DNA of 64,000 nucleotides from Paramecium sonneborni (lineage: Eukaryota; Ciliophora; Oligohymenophorea; Peniculida; Parameciidae), in the NCBI GenBank assembly GCA_905182985.1, contig CAJJDN010000104.1, forward strand, positions 317,835 to 381,834, given 5' to 3'. The notes under the pieces were generated by a model. It was not told where the DNA came from and searched no databases. It saw nothing but the letters and a program-made list of their open reading frames with translations. Made by a program: the position numbers and the translations under genes. Shown piece by piece: positions 1 through 10,362 of this stretch; position 1 is the stretch's first letter; every line of letters starts with the position of its first letter.

Positions 1-552
1 TCCTTTCTCATTCAAATTTAGTTTACATTATTTTAAAAATTGAATAAGATCATCATCTGTTAAATGACTTGCCACCCATTATATCCAAATACAATCATAT
101 TTATGCTAAAACTCAAAACTTTGTAAACCTGAACAATAATATTCATTTATTTTATTTCCCAATTCTTCCCTTGCCTTTTCAACATAAATGGGATTCTATT
201 CAATTATATCTACTTTTTTAAACCAATTTATTAATAACTCTTTTGAAACTCCTATTATAAACATATTATCAATTTCTTTACTTCCTATACCAGCCCCACA
301 ATCAAGAACTCTCAAATCTTAAAGAGGAGTTTTATAAAGCATTGTTAATAATTTGTTAGATTCTTCGATGTCAATTTTATTTAAAAAATCCAATCCTCCT
401 AATACACCTTTTAATGTTGGTTCAATCTTTTTCCAATATTAATCACCCAAAGAATACCATTTCTCTTTAGAATCCTTTAATTAACTATCCCATAGAGCTT
501 GAATGTTTTTAAAGAAGTTTCCTTTGTCATCATTCCCGCTTTCGCTGTTCAT
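1..552 (-). CDS. Protein N-terminal methyltransferase (NTMT1/METTL11-like), C-terminus cut off by window edge
   Basis: SAM-dependent methyltransferase of the family that methylates the alpha-amino group of proteins with X-Pro-Lys/Arg N-termini. Reading with TAA/TAG as Gln gives the family landmarks in order: a W-Y...W-K-K-I-x-P-T...G-V-L-G-G opening, the SAM motif D-C-G-A-G-I-G-R at about residues 88-95, the post-I acidic D-I-I-E-Q, an E-Y-Y-C-S-G-L-Q-S-F stretch and D-C-I-W-I-Q-W-V, matching the substrate-channel region of human NTMT1. A 30-nt GT...TAG intron lies at 252-281 and splits the SAM motif; removing it turns a family-breaking insertion into G-I-G-R-V-S-K. The start is the first in-frame ATG (complement 550-552). 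The last third of the protein lies beyond base 1. Confidence 0.88.
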
Positions 553-619
553 TAATTTATTTTAATTTTGTGATCAATAAAGAAAATCAAAATTGTTATC
601 AAATTTCTTATATTTATAC

Positions 620-1124
620 TATCATATTACAAATATCATATTTTCTTAAAAATCTAAACTTTAATTTACATGATGAAAAATACTTAATTACTTTTTTTTC
701 AAAAATTCTACTTCTATTCTCAATTAATCAATCATAATTTTATTAAATAAGATGGTATTTTTGTTAAATATTTATATCAAGGAATATTTAAAATATTAAA
801 TCATATTTGTTATTAATAACCATTAAAATAGTTGCACTACTTCTCACTCAATTATCCTGTTACTTATAATCATAGAATATAGTTATGATTTTAATAGATG
901 AAAAAAGAATAAATTAAATTGTACCTATAATATTTTAGTATTCTTCATTTACTAAATTTTTATATTTAAAATCCCTAGTTATAAATAAAAAGGAAGGATA
1001 ATTAAGATATTCTTTTCAGTATATCATCAATAAATTTTTAAGTTATTTATCTGTTTTAATTAAATCTAAATAATTATAAAATACTAATTTTACATCATTT
1101 GAAATCAGCTCTTATTTTATAACA
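620..1124. repeat. 505-bp direct repeat, left copy (flanks the N gap)
   Basis: Bases 620-1124 recur at 1723-2227 with a constant offset of 1103 and no difference that I could see. The left copy ends exactly where the N run starts and the right copy begins one base after it ends. This is the pattern of two contig ends that overlap but were joined by a gap. No coding region is recognisable in it. Confidence 0.9.
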
Positions 1125-1721
1125 NNNNNNNNNNNNNNNNNNNNNNNNNNNNNNNNNNNNNNNNNNNNNNNNNNNNNNNNNNNNNNNNNNNNNNNNNNNN
1201 NNNNNNNNNNNNNNNNNNNNNNNNNNNNNNNNNNNNNNNNNNNNNNNNNNNNNNNNNNNNNNNNNNNNNNNNNNNNNNNNNNNNNNNNNNNNNNNNNNNN
1301 NNNNNNNNNNNNNNNNNNNNNNNNNNNNNNNNNNNNNNNNNNNNNNNNNNNNNNNNNNNNNNNNNNNNNNNNNNNNNNNNNNNNNNNNNNNNNNNNNNNN
1401 NNNNNNNNNNNNNNNNNNNNNNNNNNNNNNNNNNNNNNNNNNNNNNNNNNNNNNNNNNNNNNNNNNNNNNNNNNNNNNNNNNNNNNNNNNNNNNNNNNNN
1501 NNNNNNNNNNNNNNNNNNNNNNNNNNNNNNNNNNNNNNNNNNNNNNNNNNNNNNNNNNNNNNNNNNNNNNNNNNNNNNNNNNNNNNNNNNNNNNNNNNNN
1601 NNNNNNNNNNNNNNNNNNNNNNNNNNNNNNNNNNNNNNNNNNNNNNNNNNNNNNNNNNNNNNNNNNNNNNNNNNNNNNNNNNNNNNNNNNNNNNNNNNNN
1701 NNNNNNNNNNNNNNNNNNNNN
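1125..1721. other. Assembly gap, 597 N
   Basis: Run of 597 N. The flanks are copies of each other (620-1124 and 1723-2227), so the true missing length may be zero, and the region 1125-2227 may not exist in the molecule. Confidence 0.99.
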
Positions 1722-1722
1722 T

Positions 1723-2227
1723 TATCATATTACAAATATCATATTTTCTTAAAAATCTAAACTTTAATTTACATGATGAAAAATACTTAATTACTTTTTT
1801 TTCAAAAATTCTACTTCTATTCTCAATTAATCAATCATAATTTTATTAAATAAGATGGTATTTTTGTTAAATATTTATATCAAGGAATATTTAAAATATT
1901 AAATCATATTTGTTATTAATAACCATTAAAATAGTTGCACTACTTCTCACTCAATTATCCTGTTACTTATAATCATAGAATATAGTTATGATTTTAATAG
2001 ATGAAAAAAGAATAAATTAAATTGTACCTATAATATTTTAGTATTCTTCATTTACTAAATTTTTATATTTAAAATCCCTAGTTATAAATAAAAAGGAAGG
2101 ATAATTAAGATATTCTTTTCAGTATATCATCAATAAATTTTTAAGTTATTTATCTGTTTTAATTAAATCTAAATAATTATAAAATACTAATTTTACATCA
2201 TTTGAAATCAGCTCTTATTTTATAACA
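1723..2227. repeat. 505-bp direct repeat, right copy
   Basis: Copy of 620-1124. This copy is contiguous with the downstream sequence, so it is the better anchor if the two are collapsed. The following 2228-2815 (588 bp) holds no gene that I can support. Confidence 0.9.
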
Positions 2228-2815
2228 AAATAAATAGATGCTAATATGAATGAATAAAATTTTGGAAATTATATTCTAGTCAATAAAAATATTTGATTTC
2301 GGAATAATTTTGGATTAGTGGTTAGAATCAAATTTTGGCATAAAAAGGAAAATTTGAATAATAATTAAATTTATTTGATGACTACATAACTTTAATAAGT
2401 ATACAAAGCCATAAATTCACTCTTATGTAGAAACTTGTATAATTAATTCAAAGATGTTATTATCATATCTAAGAGTAAATGAGTATTATGAATTAATGAA
2501 ATGAAGATTTGAAGAATTTAAGAATGTATAATCTTTGTTAAGAATAAACCAACTAATTGATTTTAATGATACTCTAAATCTTCAATCTACAATGATAATT
2601 TATTTTAGATAATTAAGTAATAAAATATCAAAAAGATCCATCTAAAAATAAAGGCAAATTTTATAAGTATAATTAATTAGATAATTATATTAATTAGTTA
2701 TCATTTAGAAACATCCAATGATGAAGATTTTTCTTATTATTCTGTTATATCTGATAGACACATTTTGGATTTTTCATATCCCATTTTCTTAAAGAAATTA
2801 ATCCAAATATCTTCT

Positions 2816-3830
2816 TCATTTGAGATAGTTCTATGCTATTTTGTTATTATATGAATTAAATACATAATCATTATGCAATTAATTTGAATTGACCCAGAAA
2901 AAGGATATTAAAGCCAGATATGGTAAAACGATTATAATTGTTAAAAAAGATAATCTTAAGAAGAGTTCAAATGCAATTGTATTATTGACTGACATTTTGA
3001 GACAAGGAATCATTTAACAAGGAGTACAATTTGGAAATTGTAAATCAGCATTGATTTATTCTTTTACAAAAAAGTAAATCATTTAGAATATTGTTAAAAA
3101 TTAGGAAGCAATATACATAACAATAAGTATTCTTAAGTCTTCTCTTTAAGTTTCATTATTTTAAAATGTCTTCATTTATAAATGTGGAAGATCTTTGTAA
3201 AGTGGTTAAACTTTATCATCCATCTTATTTTATAACTTCATACTAAAGATAACTAATATTGCTGTGACACATCCTCCTGCTATTCTTGAAATCTTACTAT
3301 ATTTAACTTAGATTAGTTATATATTTTACATTAACATTCATAAAAAACCTCATCTTCCTTTATTAATTCTATAAGTACAAATATTAAACCAATTAGGACT
3401 ATGACAAATAAGAACAAAGCAATGCTTCGGAATTATTTCTATGCTCTTTTTCTGTTGGTTGATAGTTTACTTAATTTTAGACTAATATAATAGTAAAAAA
3501 AGATGAACACCATAGTTCTGAAGTAAGGTTCTAATTATGTCATGTATTTGTTGCTTATGATGAACGATTCTACAAATAATACTTGAATTGGTTATCATGA
3601 TTACTTAAAAAGTTTGTCATAATCATGTACAAAATGATGCACTTTTTTGATAATTTCTTAGTTCCTGTTTGATACCTTCTCTCTAGTTATAAAATCAAAA
3701 TAAAAAGCAATATAAGATAAATAACACCCAAGATAATACAATTAGTACACTTCAAAAAGTTTTGTTGTGTCCCTCCAAAACAATAGTCATAAAATGGGTA
3801 ATTGCTATTCTGAGTCAATTATTCACTCAT
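2816..3830 (-). CDS. Multi-pass (about 7TM) membrane protein, unassigned family
   Basis: Two introns (3570-3604, 35 nt, ending TAG; 3224-3243, 20 nt, ending AAG) give 960 coding bases, 319 residues. A short polar N-terminus with several Cys precedes the first hydrophobic helix (C-I-I-L-G-V-I-Y-L-I-L-L-F), followed by an I-I-L-Y-M-I-M-T segment, an aromatic helix T-M-V-F-I-F-F-Y-Y-Y and a long helix S-I-A-L-F-L-F-V-I-V-L-I-G-L. A Gln-rich soluble loop comes next, then I-L-I-V-M-Y-I-A-S-Q-F, and last a broad hydrophobic block near residues 270-300 that could hold two helices. The arrangement resembles eukaryotic seven-helix receptors or THH1/TOM-type proteins, but no diagnostic motif is visible, so the function is not assigned. 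A long opposite-strand ORF is its shadow. Confidence 0.72.
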
Positions 3831-5470
3831 ATATTAATTAAATAATTTATAAAAAAAATCATTAAGATTTTCTGTCTATTATTAAATGCTAAAACCTCAT
3901 TATTATTAGATGATGATGTAAAATTCATCTATATATAAATAATAATACTATAAATTAAAAAATAAAATTATTGAAATCGCAAATTATTTATTCACCAATA
4001 TCTTTGTTTTTAGAATAAATGTAATCTTTTTAGTTAATTTTGAGTTTTAAATACTCAAAATATTAAGGTATAGACTTAAATCAAATAATATTTAAATAAA
4101 GTATTGTGTTGAGTAAAAATAACTTCTAGAATTATTTTAAATATATAGATCTTTTATAATAATTAATTAAGCTCATTCATTTTTAATTTATTAGAACATA
4201 TAAATTATCCTTATAATTTTAAAAGAATCGAATTGATGAATTTATCGATTCACTTTTTTATATGATTTTAATTCATATTCCTTATTTAATTAAGCTGTTG
4301 TACCAATTAATGCATTTAGAGGAGAAAAGCAAAAACATTTAACATATATAATTTAGAATATATATTAGTGACAAGAATATATAAGGATGTTGATAAGTAA
4401 AATACATGAAGATGTTATCATCCCAAATCAATTAAAATTTAAATAAGTTTTAGATTTTTGAAATATCTGATATTTTTGGATGAGATGAAGAAACTTATGG
4501 TTAAAGACAGCTTTAGGTAGTTTTATTATTTATCTATAAGAAGTTTGTAAGATTGATGAATAAATAATTAACTTGTAATTTATAGTAAATTATAAGAAAT
4601 ATATCATTTAAAGATGCGAATGAGTGAAAAATTATTAGGATTCTAATCAAGGTATTATTATTTATTAATTGTATTTTCAATTTAAATTTAATTAGTAAAA
4701 TAAAAGAATGAAAAAATAAAGAAAAAGATTGTTAAATTTATAAGATTTTTTTCAATATCAATAAGATAAAGTGATTATAAGTACATTTTACAAATTGAGA
4801 AGGGAAATAATTTGGTAGATTTTTTTTAGGAATAAATGAAGCAATTTTTTTAAATTATCAAACTAATTTGATTAACAAAAAAATGGGTTGTGGCAAGAAT
4901 ATATAGAAAAATTGATAAATTTTTTAGAATAAAATATTTGAAAATGGATTAGAAAGTATAATAAATAATAAGTAAGACTACTAGCTATGGATAAAGAATT
5001 GATTGACTCAAGATAAAAAAAAGGAAAAATACATTTGTGTAATATTTTTATTAGAAAGTTATGAGAACAGAAGATTGTATAATAGAATTAAAGTTACATG
5101 TAATAATCACTTGATTAATTAGATTAATGTTTAATTTAAGCAAGATGTAATTTGGAAAGGATTATGAAGGCTAATTGAGTGTTAGTATTTTCTTTTATCG
5201 AGTCTAAAATTATTATTATTTGAATATTGGTATATTAGATAGTTTTCTTAGATTTTGAAAAGAGAGAGAGTGGAAAAGCAGTTGAAAATAAAGAGGATGT
5301 GTAGAAAGGTAAGAAAGATAGTTATTTTATAAAGATATTGAAATATATAACATATATGGAGAATAAGATACAATAAAAAATTATTAAAATAGGGTATACA
5401 TTTAGAATTAATATTTGATGTAATGATAAATAAATATAAAATTTCTCTAAATCTAATTATGAATTCTTAA
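3831..5470. other. 1.6-kb stretch without a recognisable gene
   Basis: Very AT-rich on both strands. TGA codons interrupt all frames at short intervals and I found no conserved motif, RNA gene or repeat. It is one of the longest gene-free stretches in the window. It could hold a short non-coding RNA gene, which cannot be seen by eye at this base composition. Confidence 0.5.
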
Positions 5471-7563
5471 ATGGAAAGAAACTCTGATCCTCCTCGTACT
5501 AATGTGATTTTGGTTGTTATAACTAATAAGGCTAATAAAACCTTGAGTCATGATAAATATTTTAAAGTTTTTAGCCCTTTTGGTACCATATAGAGAGTAA
5601 GTTGTATTAAATGATTGTTTAGATGCTCATCTTTGAGAGATCGCTCACTTGGAAAACCTTTGTAGAGTTTGATAATCCAGAATCAGCCCTTAGAGCTAGA
5701 TCATAAATGAATGATAAGTTCTTTTGTGATGATAATACATTATTAATGAATGTATATGCAAGCAAATTAACTTACATTACATTCTAAGAAAATAATACTG
5801 GGGGTGTAGGTATAGCGTTATTAATTAGTAGATTACACATAGTTAAGAAAAAAAGAAGTTTCTCCTCCTAATGAAGTGATTTAATCTTCTTCATCCATAA
5901 AAAGTAGTAATCCCATTCCTCCTTAATAAAACTTCTAATTCTTATAATCCCAAATGTAATTTTAACATCAAATGTCTTAATAAATCTAATAAATCAATTC
6001 CTTAATGGGATAATTACAATAGGTTTGTGCAGAAGGTTTTGTTACACCTTTACAATAAACAACTGATCTATAAAACTAAATTGAAAAGTAATAGTCAATT
6101 TTAAAAGACATTTACGATTTTTAATTGAAATTTTCTAATCTTACAGACAATTATTAAAATTTCCTATAAGAATACAATTAACTTGATGATTAAAAATCTG
6201 TTAGTGTATAATCAAGTAATAATGGAAAATAAAATAGAAAAAAATTAACACTTCCAAATGATAAAAAGACTATAAATGGAGATTAAATTGAATTTATTTA
6301 AAGTTATCATGAAACTGATATTACTAAGGATGTTATGTTTCATAGTTCTGATAAACTTATTGATTAAATCTAGGTTTAAAAAATGTACTTGAGTGAAGGA
6401 AAAAGTGTTACTAAAGCAGAAGATCTTAATTTTAACGGATTAGGTTTAAGAGATTCAGAAGGAGAAGATGATAATTTATAAGAATATGAGGAAGAATTAT
6501 TATAATTTGATAATGATGTTGAAAATGATGATTATGAAATCAATAATGAATTATTCAAATTTGTTGATTAAAATTAAGAGTTTTCTGAAGGAGAAAAATA
6601 AAAGATTTTTAGTAAATTAAATCAAGATATGCTCTTTGATAAAAATGATAATTAAGTAGTAGCACGTCAAGTTGAAAAATAAACATAAAAAAATACTATT
6701 GAATAATCATCTAGAAGTGTTGATAATATTGATTAATTAATAAGTAAAGGAAAGATATAAAGATAAAATACTTAAAGTACTTCAAAAAGTTAGAATCTAC
6801 AATAATAATAAGAAAAATTAGAAGAATATGTGAATCCTTTATTTTTTAAAAGTATAATTATTTATTGATTTTAGCACTACGTAAATCTAAAGTTATTTAT
6901 GCAAGATGGTTTGACAAAAAAGTTGTTACATCTACTATGCTTTATAATATATTTAGTATTTATGGGAATATAGATAAAATGATATATTTAAAAGAGAGAT
7001 CAAGTTGTCTGATTTAATATGTAACGTAAGATCATGCAGCAATTGCAAAAGAAGCTCTTAATGATATAATGTTTTATGGATAATAAATCAAAGTATAGAA
7101 TTATTTTAATTAGATCTTTTTTTCAAATTATGAGGAAATATCCTTAAAAACATAACCTACAAAACCAGGTGAAATAGCTTCAGATATTAAAACCTAAGAA
7201 GAATATTTTTAGGGAGGAGAAGAAACTCATCGTATTAAACCTGATTCCACTTATACTCTTGCTCCACCATGTGATACAATCTAAGTTTCTAATCTTACTA
7301 GAAACTCTTGTCAAAATTCGATCATGTCATAATATATGCAGGATTTTGGATAAATCAAAGCATTGAAGTATATATTATAATACTTATATTTAGAATTCTA
7401 ACTACCGGTAATAAATATTTGTGTATTCTAAAATATGCTACTACTGAAGTGGCATTGACAGTTTTAGCAAATATGAATGGATTAGAATTAGATGGAAAGT
7501 AATTATATGTTTTAATATATATTTAGACCTATATAAATTAACTTTTCTAAACAAAAATTATGA
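5471..7563 (+). CDS. PTB/hnRNP-L-like RNA-binding protein with several RRMs
   Basis: About 655 residues from six exons; introns at 5597-5622, about 5804-5828 (or 5810-5828), 6852-6874, 7368-7393 and 7499-7526, all ending TAG. The first RRM (about residues 12-100) has the hnRNP-L RRM2 pattern: V-I-L-V-V-I-T-N, F-S-P-F-G-T-I-Q-R-M-L-I-F, W-K-T-F-V-E-F, then the C-terminal extension N-V-Y-A-S-K-L-T-Y-I-T-F and V-D-Y-T. A long Gln/Asn- and acid-rich linker follows. Two more RRMs fill the C-terminal third, and the protein ends P-I-Q-I-N-F-S-K-Q-K-L, like the R-V-S-F-S-K end of PTB. These nuclear/cytoplasmic proteins bind pyrimidine- or CA-rich RNA and control splicing or stability. The target in this organism is unknown. 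Confidence 0.85.
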
Positions 7564-7645
7564 TTGGTTGATTTATCAATTATTCGGATTAATATTACAA
7601 TATACAACCTACTTTTTTTATTTTCATTAATTCAAATCAATAAAA

Positions 7646-7954
7646 ATGGCAGGAAAATCAGGCAAAGGAATAGGCAAAGTTAGTGCAAAGAGACACGCAA
7701 GAAAACCAAACAAAGCATCCATTGAAGGAATTACAAAACCAGCAATCAGAAGATTAGCAAGAAGAGGAGGAGTAAAAAGAATTTCATCATTCCTTTATGA
7801 TGACTCAAGAAATGTCTTGAAGAGCTTCTTAGAAAATGTTGTTAGAGATGCCATTACCTATACAGAACATGCTAGAAGAAAGACTGTTACCGTAATGGAT
7901 GTTGTCTACTCATTAAAGAGATAAGGCAGAACTCTTTATGGCTTTGGAGCATGA
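7646..7954 (+). CDS. H4: Histone H4
   Basis: 102 residues, intron-free. The core is unmistakable: [36 protein letters not shown] and [14 protein letters not shown]. The frame then passes through a TAA at 7922-7924 to give [10 protein letters not shown] and ends at TGA. H4 ends [11 protein letters not shown] everywhere else, so this TAA must encode Gln. It is the cleanest proof of the genetic code here. The N-terminal tail is shorter and more divergent than the usual H4 tail, with fewer Gly-Lys repeats, as is common in ciliates. It packages DNA with H3. The spacer to the upstream gene is 82 bp. Confidence 0.98.
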
Positions 7955-8072
7955 ATTAGTTTAATATAAACATTAATAATAATTAATTTAAACTCCTTCT
8001 TTCTTATATTCAAATTATGCTTCAACTCTCATTTTAAATAATAAACAATTATTCTTACAATAATAATTAATA

Positions 8073-9457
8073 ATGAAAGAAGAATCTTAAATATTTCAGG
8101 TAAAAAAATAAATCTACTATTTCACTTTTATTTGTTTTGTTCCTTACTCATTTTTAGGCTATTTCATGACAATGTCAAGTGCAGCAGAACCATCATGGCT
8201 GAAAATAAATCAAACTAAGTTTCAATATACAATTGATTTCAATTGGTTGAATGTTGCCTTTCTAATGTTCTATATATAAATATACATAGTGGCTATCTAG
8301 TTGCATGTGCAATTTAAATGAAAGGTAATTTGAGATTAATAATAACTAAATGCGAAATTATGTTTATAATAGCTCTAATCTTATAATGGTTACTGCCTTT
8401 TAGGGAAGGAACTTTAATTATAAGAGTGTTTATTGGAGCTTTGATAAATCTAAACATTAAATACAGTAATATCTATTTTAAAACAATGATGAGACCTATA
8501 GAACTTTATATTAATACACGATTTCCAAATTAATTGAATGGTAATATAATATAATAATATCATGAATAGTTAAAAATTTAGGTTAATATTTATGTTAGTA
8601 TTAATATGTTGCTTTTGGAATTGGATGGGCAATTTAGGGACTTATGGCATAGGGTTATCCTAAAAATTAAATGCTTAATAAATTGAAGAATTATGATGAT
8701 CAGGTACTTTGGAATTTATTAATTTCATTTCCTATTATATTTTTGGCTATCAGATAAATTAATTTGCATCGATATTTCAATTATGATGATTTATAAACTT
8801 GCACTTCTATTCAGGCTTAAAAATTCTTAATTTAAATGTTTAAAGAATCTAACATAGAAGAAGTAATAGCGATGTATCAGGAAAAGTAATTAATAGTAGA
8901 TAATATATCGATTCATTTTGATGATTAAAAGACTTTCAAGATCATTTAGATCATGATGTATTCAAGTAGTACCATGATGTTAGTGTTCTTTTTAAATCGT
9001 TTAAATATTGAGAATAATGGAATAATCTATTAAAATATGCCATTTTATTAATTTATTTTTGGATTAGCAATGATTTTGGCTAATTATATTCCCTGTAAAT
9101 TATTTTATAAAGTTCCTTAATTATAACTATATAAATTGAGTTTGTTTATGAGTGTTATCGTTAATGTTGCATTGATGACAAGTATTCAAATTTAATCCCA
9201 TTATTTTATATTGATTTCTTGCATTTTGACAATATTTAGTAATGGATTAGGTTTATTTACTTTTGCTAGCAGTTATAATTATGTATCTATTATTTAAATA
9301 AACTCAGTTTGTTGTAGATTTTATGCCAATTTAATTATGTTAAGGTTTGAGCTTAACTATTCTAGTTGGATTGGAATTTTTTATACGAGATTAGGTTTTT
9401 GCTTTGAGCCTTATGATTACCACAATATTAGGAATATTTATATGGAAGAAAGTATGA
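8073..9457 (+). CDS. Major facilitator superfamily transporter (sugar-porter-like)
   Basis: 435 residues after removing introns at about 8255-8277, 8541-8569 (both ending TAG) and 9283-9307 (ending CAG). The layout is a typical 12-helix MFS: six hydrophobic segments, a soluble central loop rich in Asp/Gln/Lys (about residues 210-260), then six more, ending in R-D-Q-V-F-A-L-S-L-M-I-T-T-I-L-G-I-F-I and a short Lys-rich tail. The segment R-V-F-I-G-A-L...F-K-T-M-M-R-P-I-E-L-Y sits where sugar porters carry R-x-x-x-G and P-x-Y-x-x-E, but the motifs are degraded, so the substrate is not predictable. Start: first ATG of the open frame. It lies 118 bp after H4 on the same strand; no functional link is evident. 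Confidence 0.7.
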
Positions 9458-9808
9458 TATTTTAATCTAATAAAAGGAATAAGAGGAAGAAAATGATAAA
9501 TGATTTAATAATAATAGACTATCATACATATTTTGTATTTATAAAAAATAATAATATTACTTGGAATGAATTTTGTTAATTTGCTAACTATAAACAGACA
9601 AAACGTCTTTGTTTTATATAGAAAATCCTTTGAGTTGACAAAGACATTTATTTTATGGATTCTTTTTGATATAAGTTTAGACGAGCAAGACATTGTAATG
9701 AATAATTTGATATATAGAGAAGTGAGTATAAAAATAATTGATTTATGAAAAGAATATATAAATAAATGATATAAGATTAAATAAATTTTTAAATTAAATT
9801 TTTTTAAG
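9458..9808. other. Spacer with no gene seen
   Basis: 351 bp between the MFS stop and the RPL26 start. Frames on both strands are short and lack motifs. It presumably contains the ribosomal-protein promoter, but no specific element stands out. Confidence 0.5.
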
Positions 9809-10295
9809 ATGAAAACTCATATAGAAGTATCAAGTCAAAGAAGAAAGGGAAGAAGTGGTCATCTTGGTGCTCCCTCAAATATAAGATATAAATTAATGAG
9901 TGCCCATTTATCAAAAGATTTAAGAAAGAAATATAATGTTCGAGCATTACCAATAAGAAAAGATGATGAGGTGACAGTTGTTAGAGGTATGAAATATAAT
10001 AATCATGAAAAAGGGACTCATAAGGGAACTAAGGGAAAGGTATCATCAGTTTATAGAAAGAGATGGACAATTTAGATAGAGAAATTGACAAGAACTAAAG
10101 CAAATGGTAGATATATTAATAATTAGAATAGGAATGCCATACTAAATCCCAATTTGTGCATCATAATGCATTATTACAAAACCATATTTAAATGAAGATA
10201 GAAAATAATTACTTGCAAGAAAGGCTTAAGCAAGAGTTTCAACAAAAGGAAAGGGTGAAAAATACACAAGTGAAAGTATAAGGAGAGCTGATTGA
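9809..10295 (+). CDS. RPL26: 60S ribosomal protein L26 (uL24)
   Basis: 153 residues, one 25-nt intron (10107-10131). The N-terminal half has the L26 signature: [33 protein letters not shown]. The KOW segment V-V-R-G-M-K...[10 protein letters not shown] follows. Past the TAG-encoded Gln at Q-I-E-K-L the second exon gives [13 protein letters not shown] and a basic tail. The exon junction falls right after the conserved K-A-N-G. It binds 25S/5.8S rRNA near the tunnel exit of the large subunit. The 67-bp gap to the next stop codon means this gene and the cyclase converge tightly at their 3' ends. Confidence 0.95.
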
Positions 10296-10362
10296 TTTTA
10301 AAAAAAGATTGTATACAATTAATTATGTAAAATAAATTACATTTTAAGTTTAACAATTTGTA

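Noticed and set aside
1117..1728. 203-codon open frame on the minus strand
   Set aside because: It consists of N bases from the assembly gap.
2910..3402. Plus-strand open frame of about 160 codons
   Set aside because: It is the shadow of the minus-strand membrane-protein gene; with only TGA as stop such shadows are common, and its residue mix is unnatural.
5471..7563. A pseudogene full of TAA/TAG stops
   Set aside because: TAA and TAG are Gln codons here; with TGA as the only stop and short introns removed, the frame is intact.
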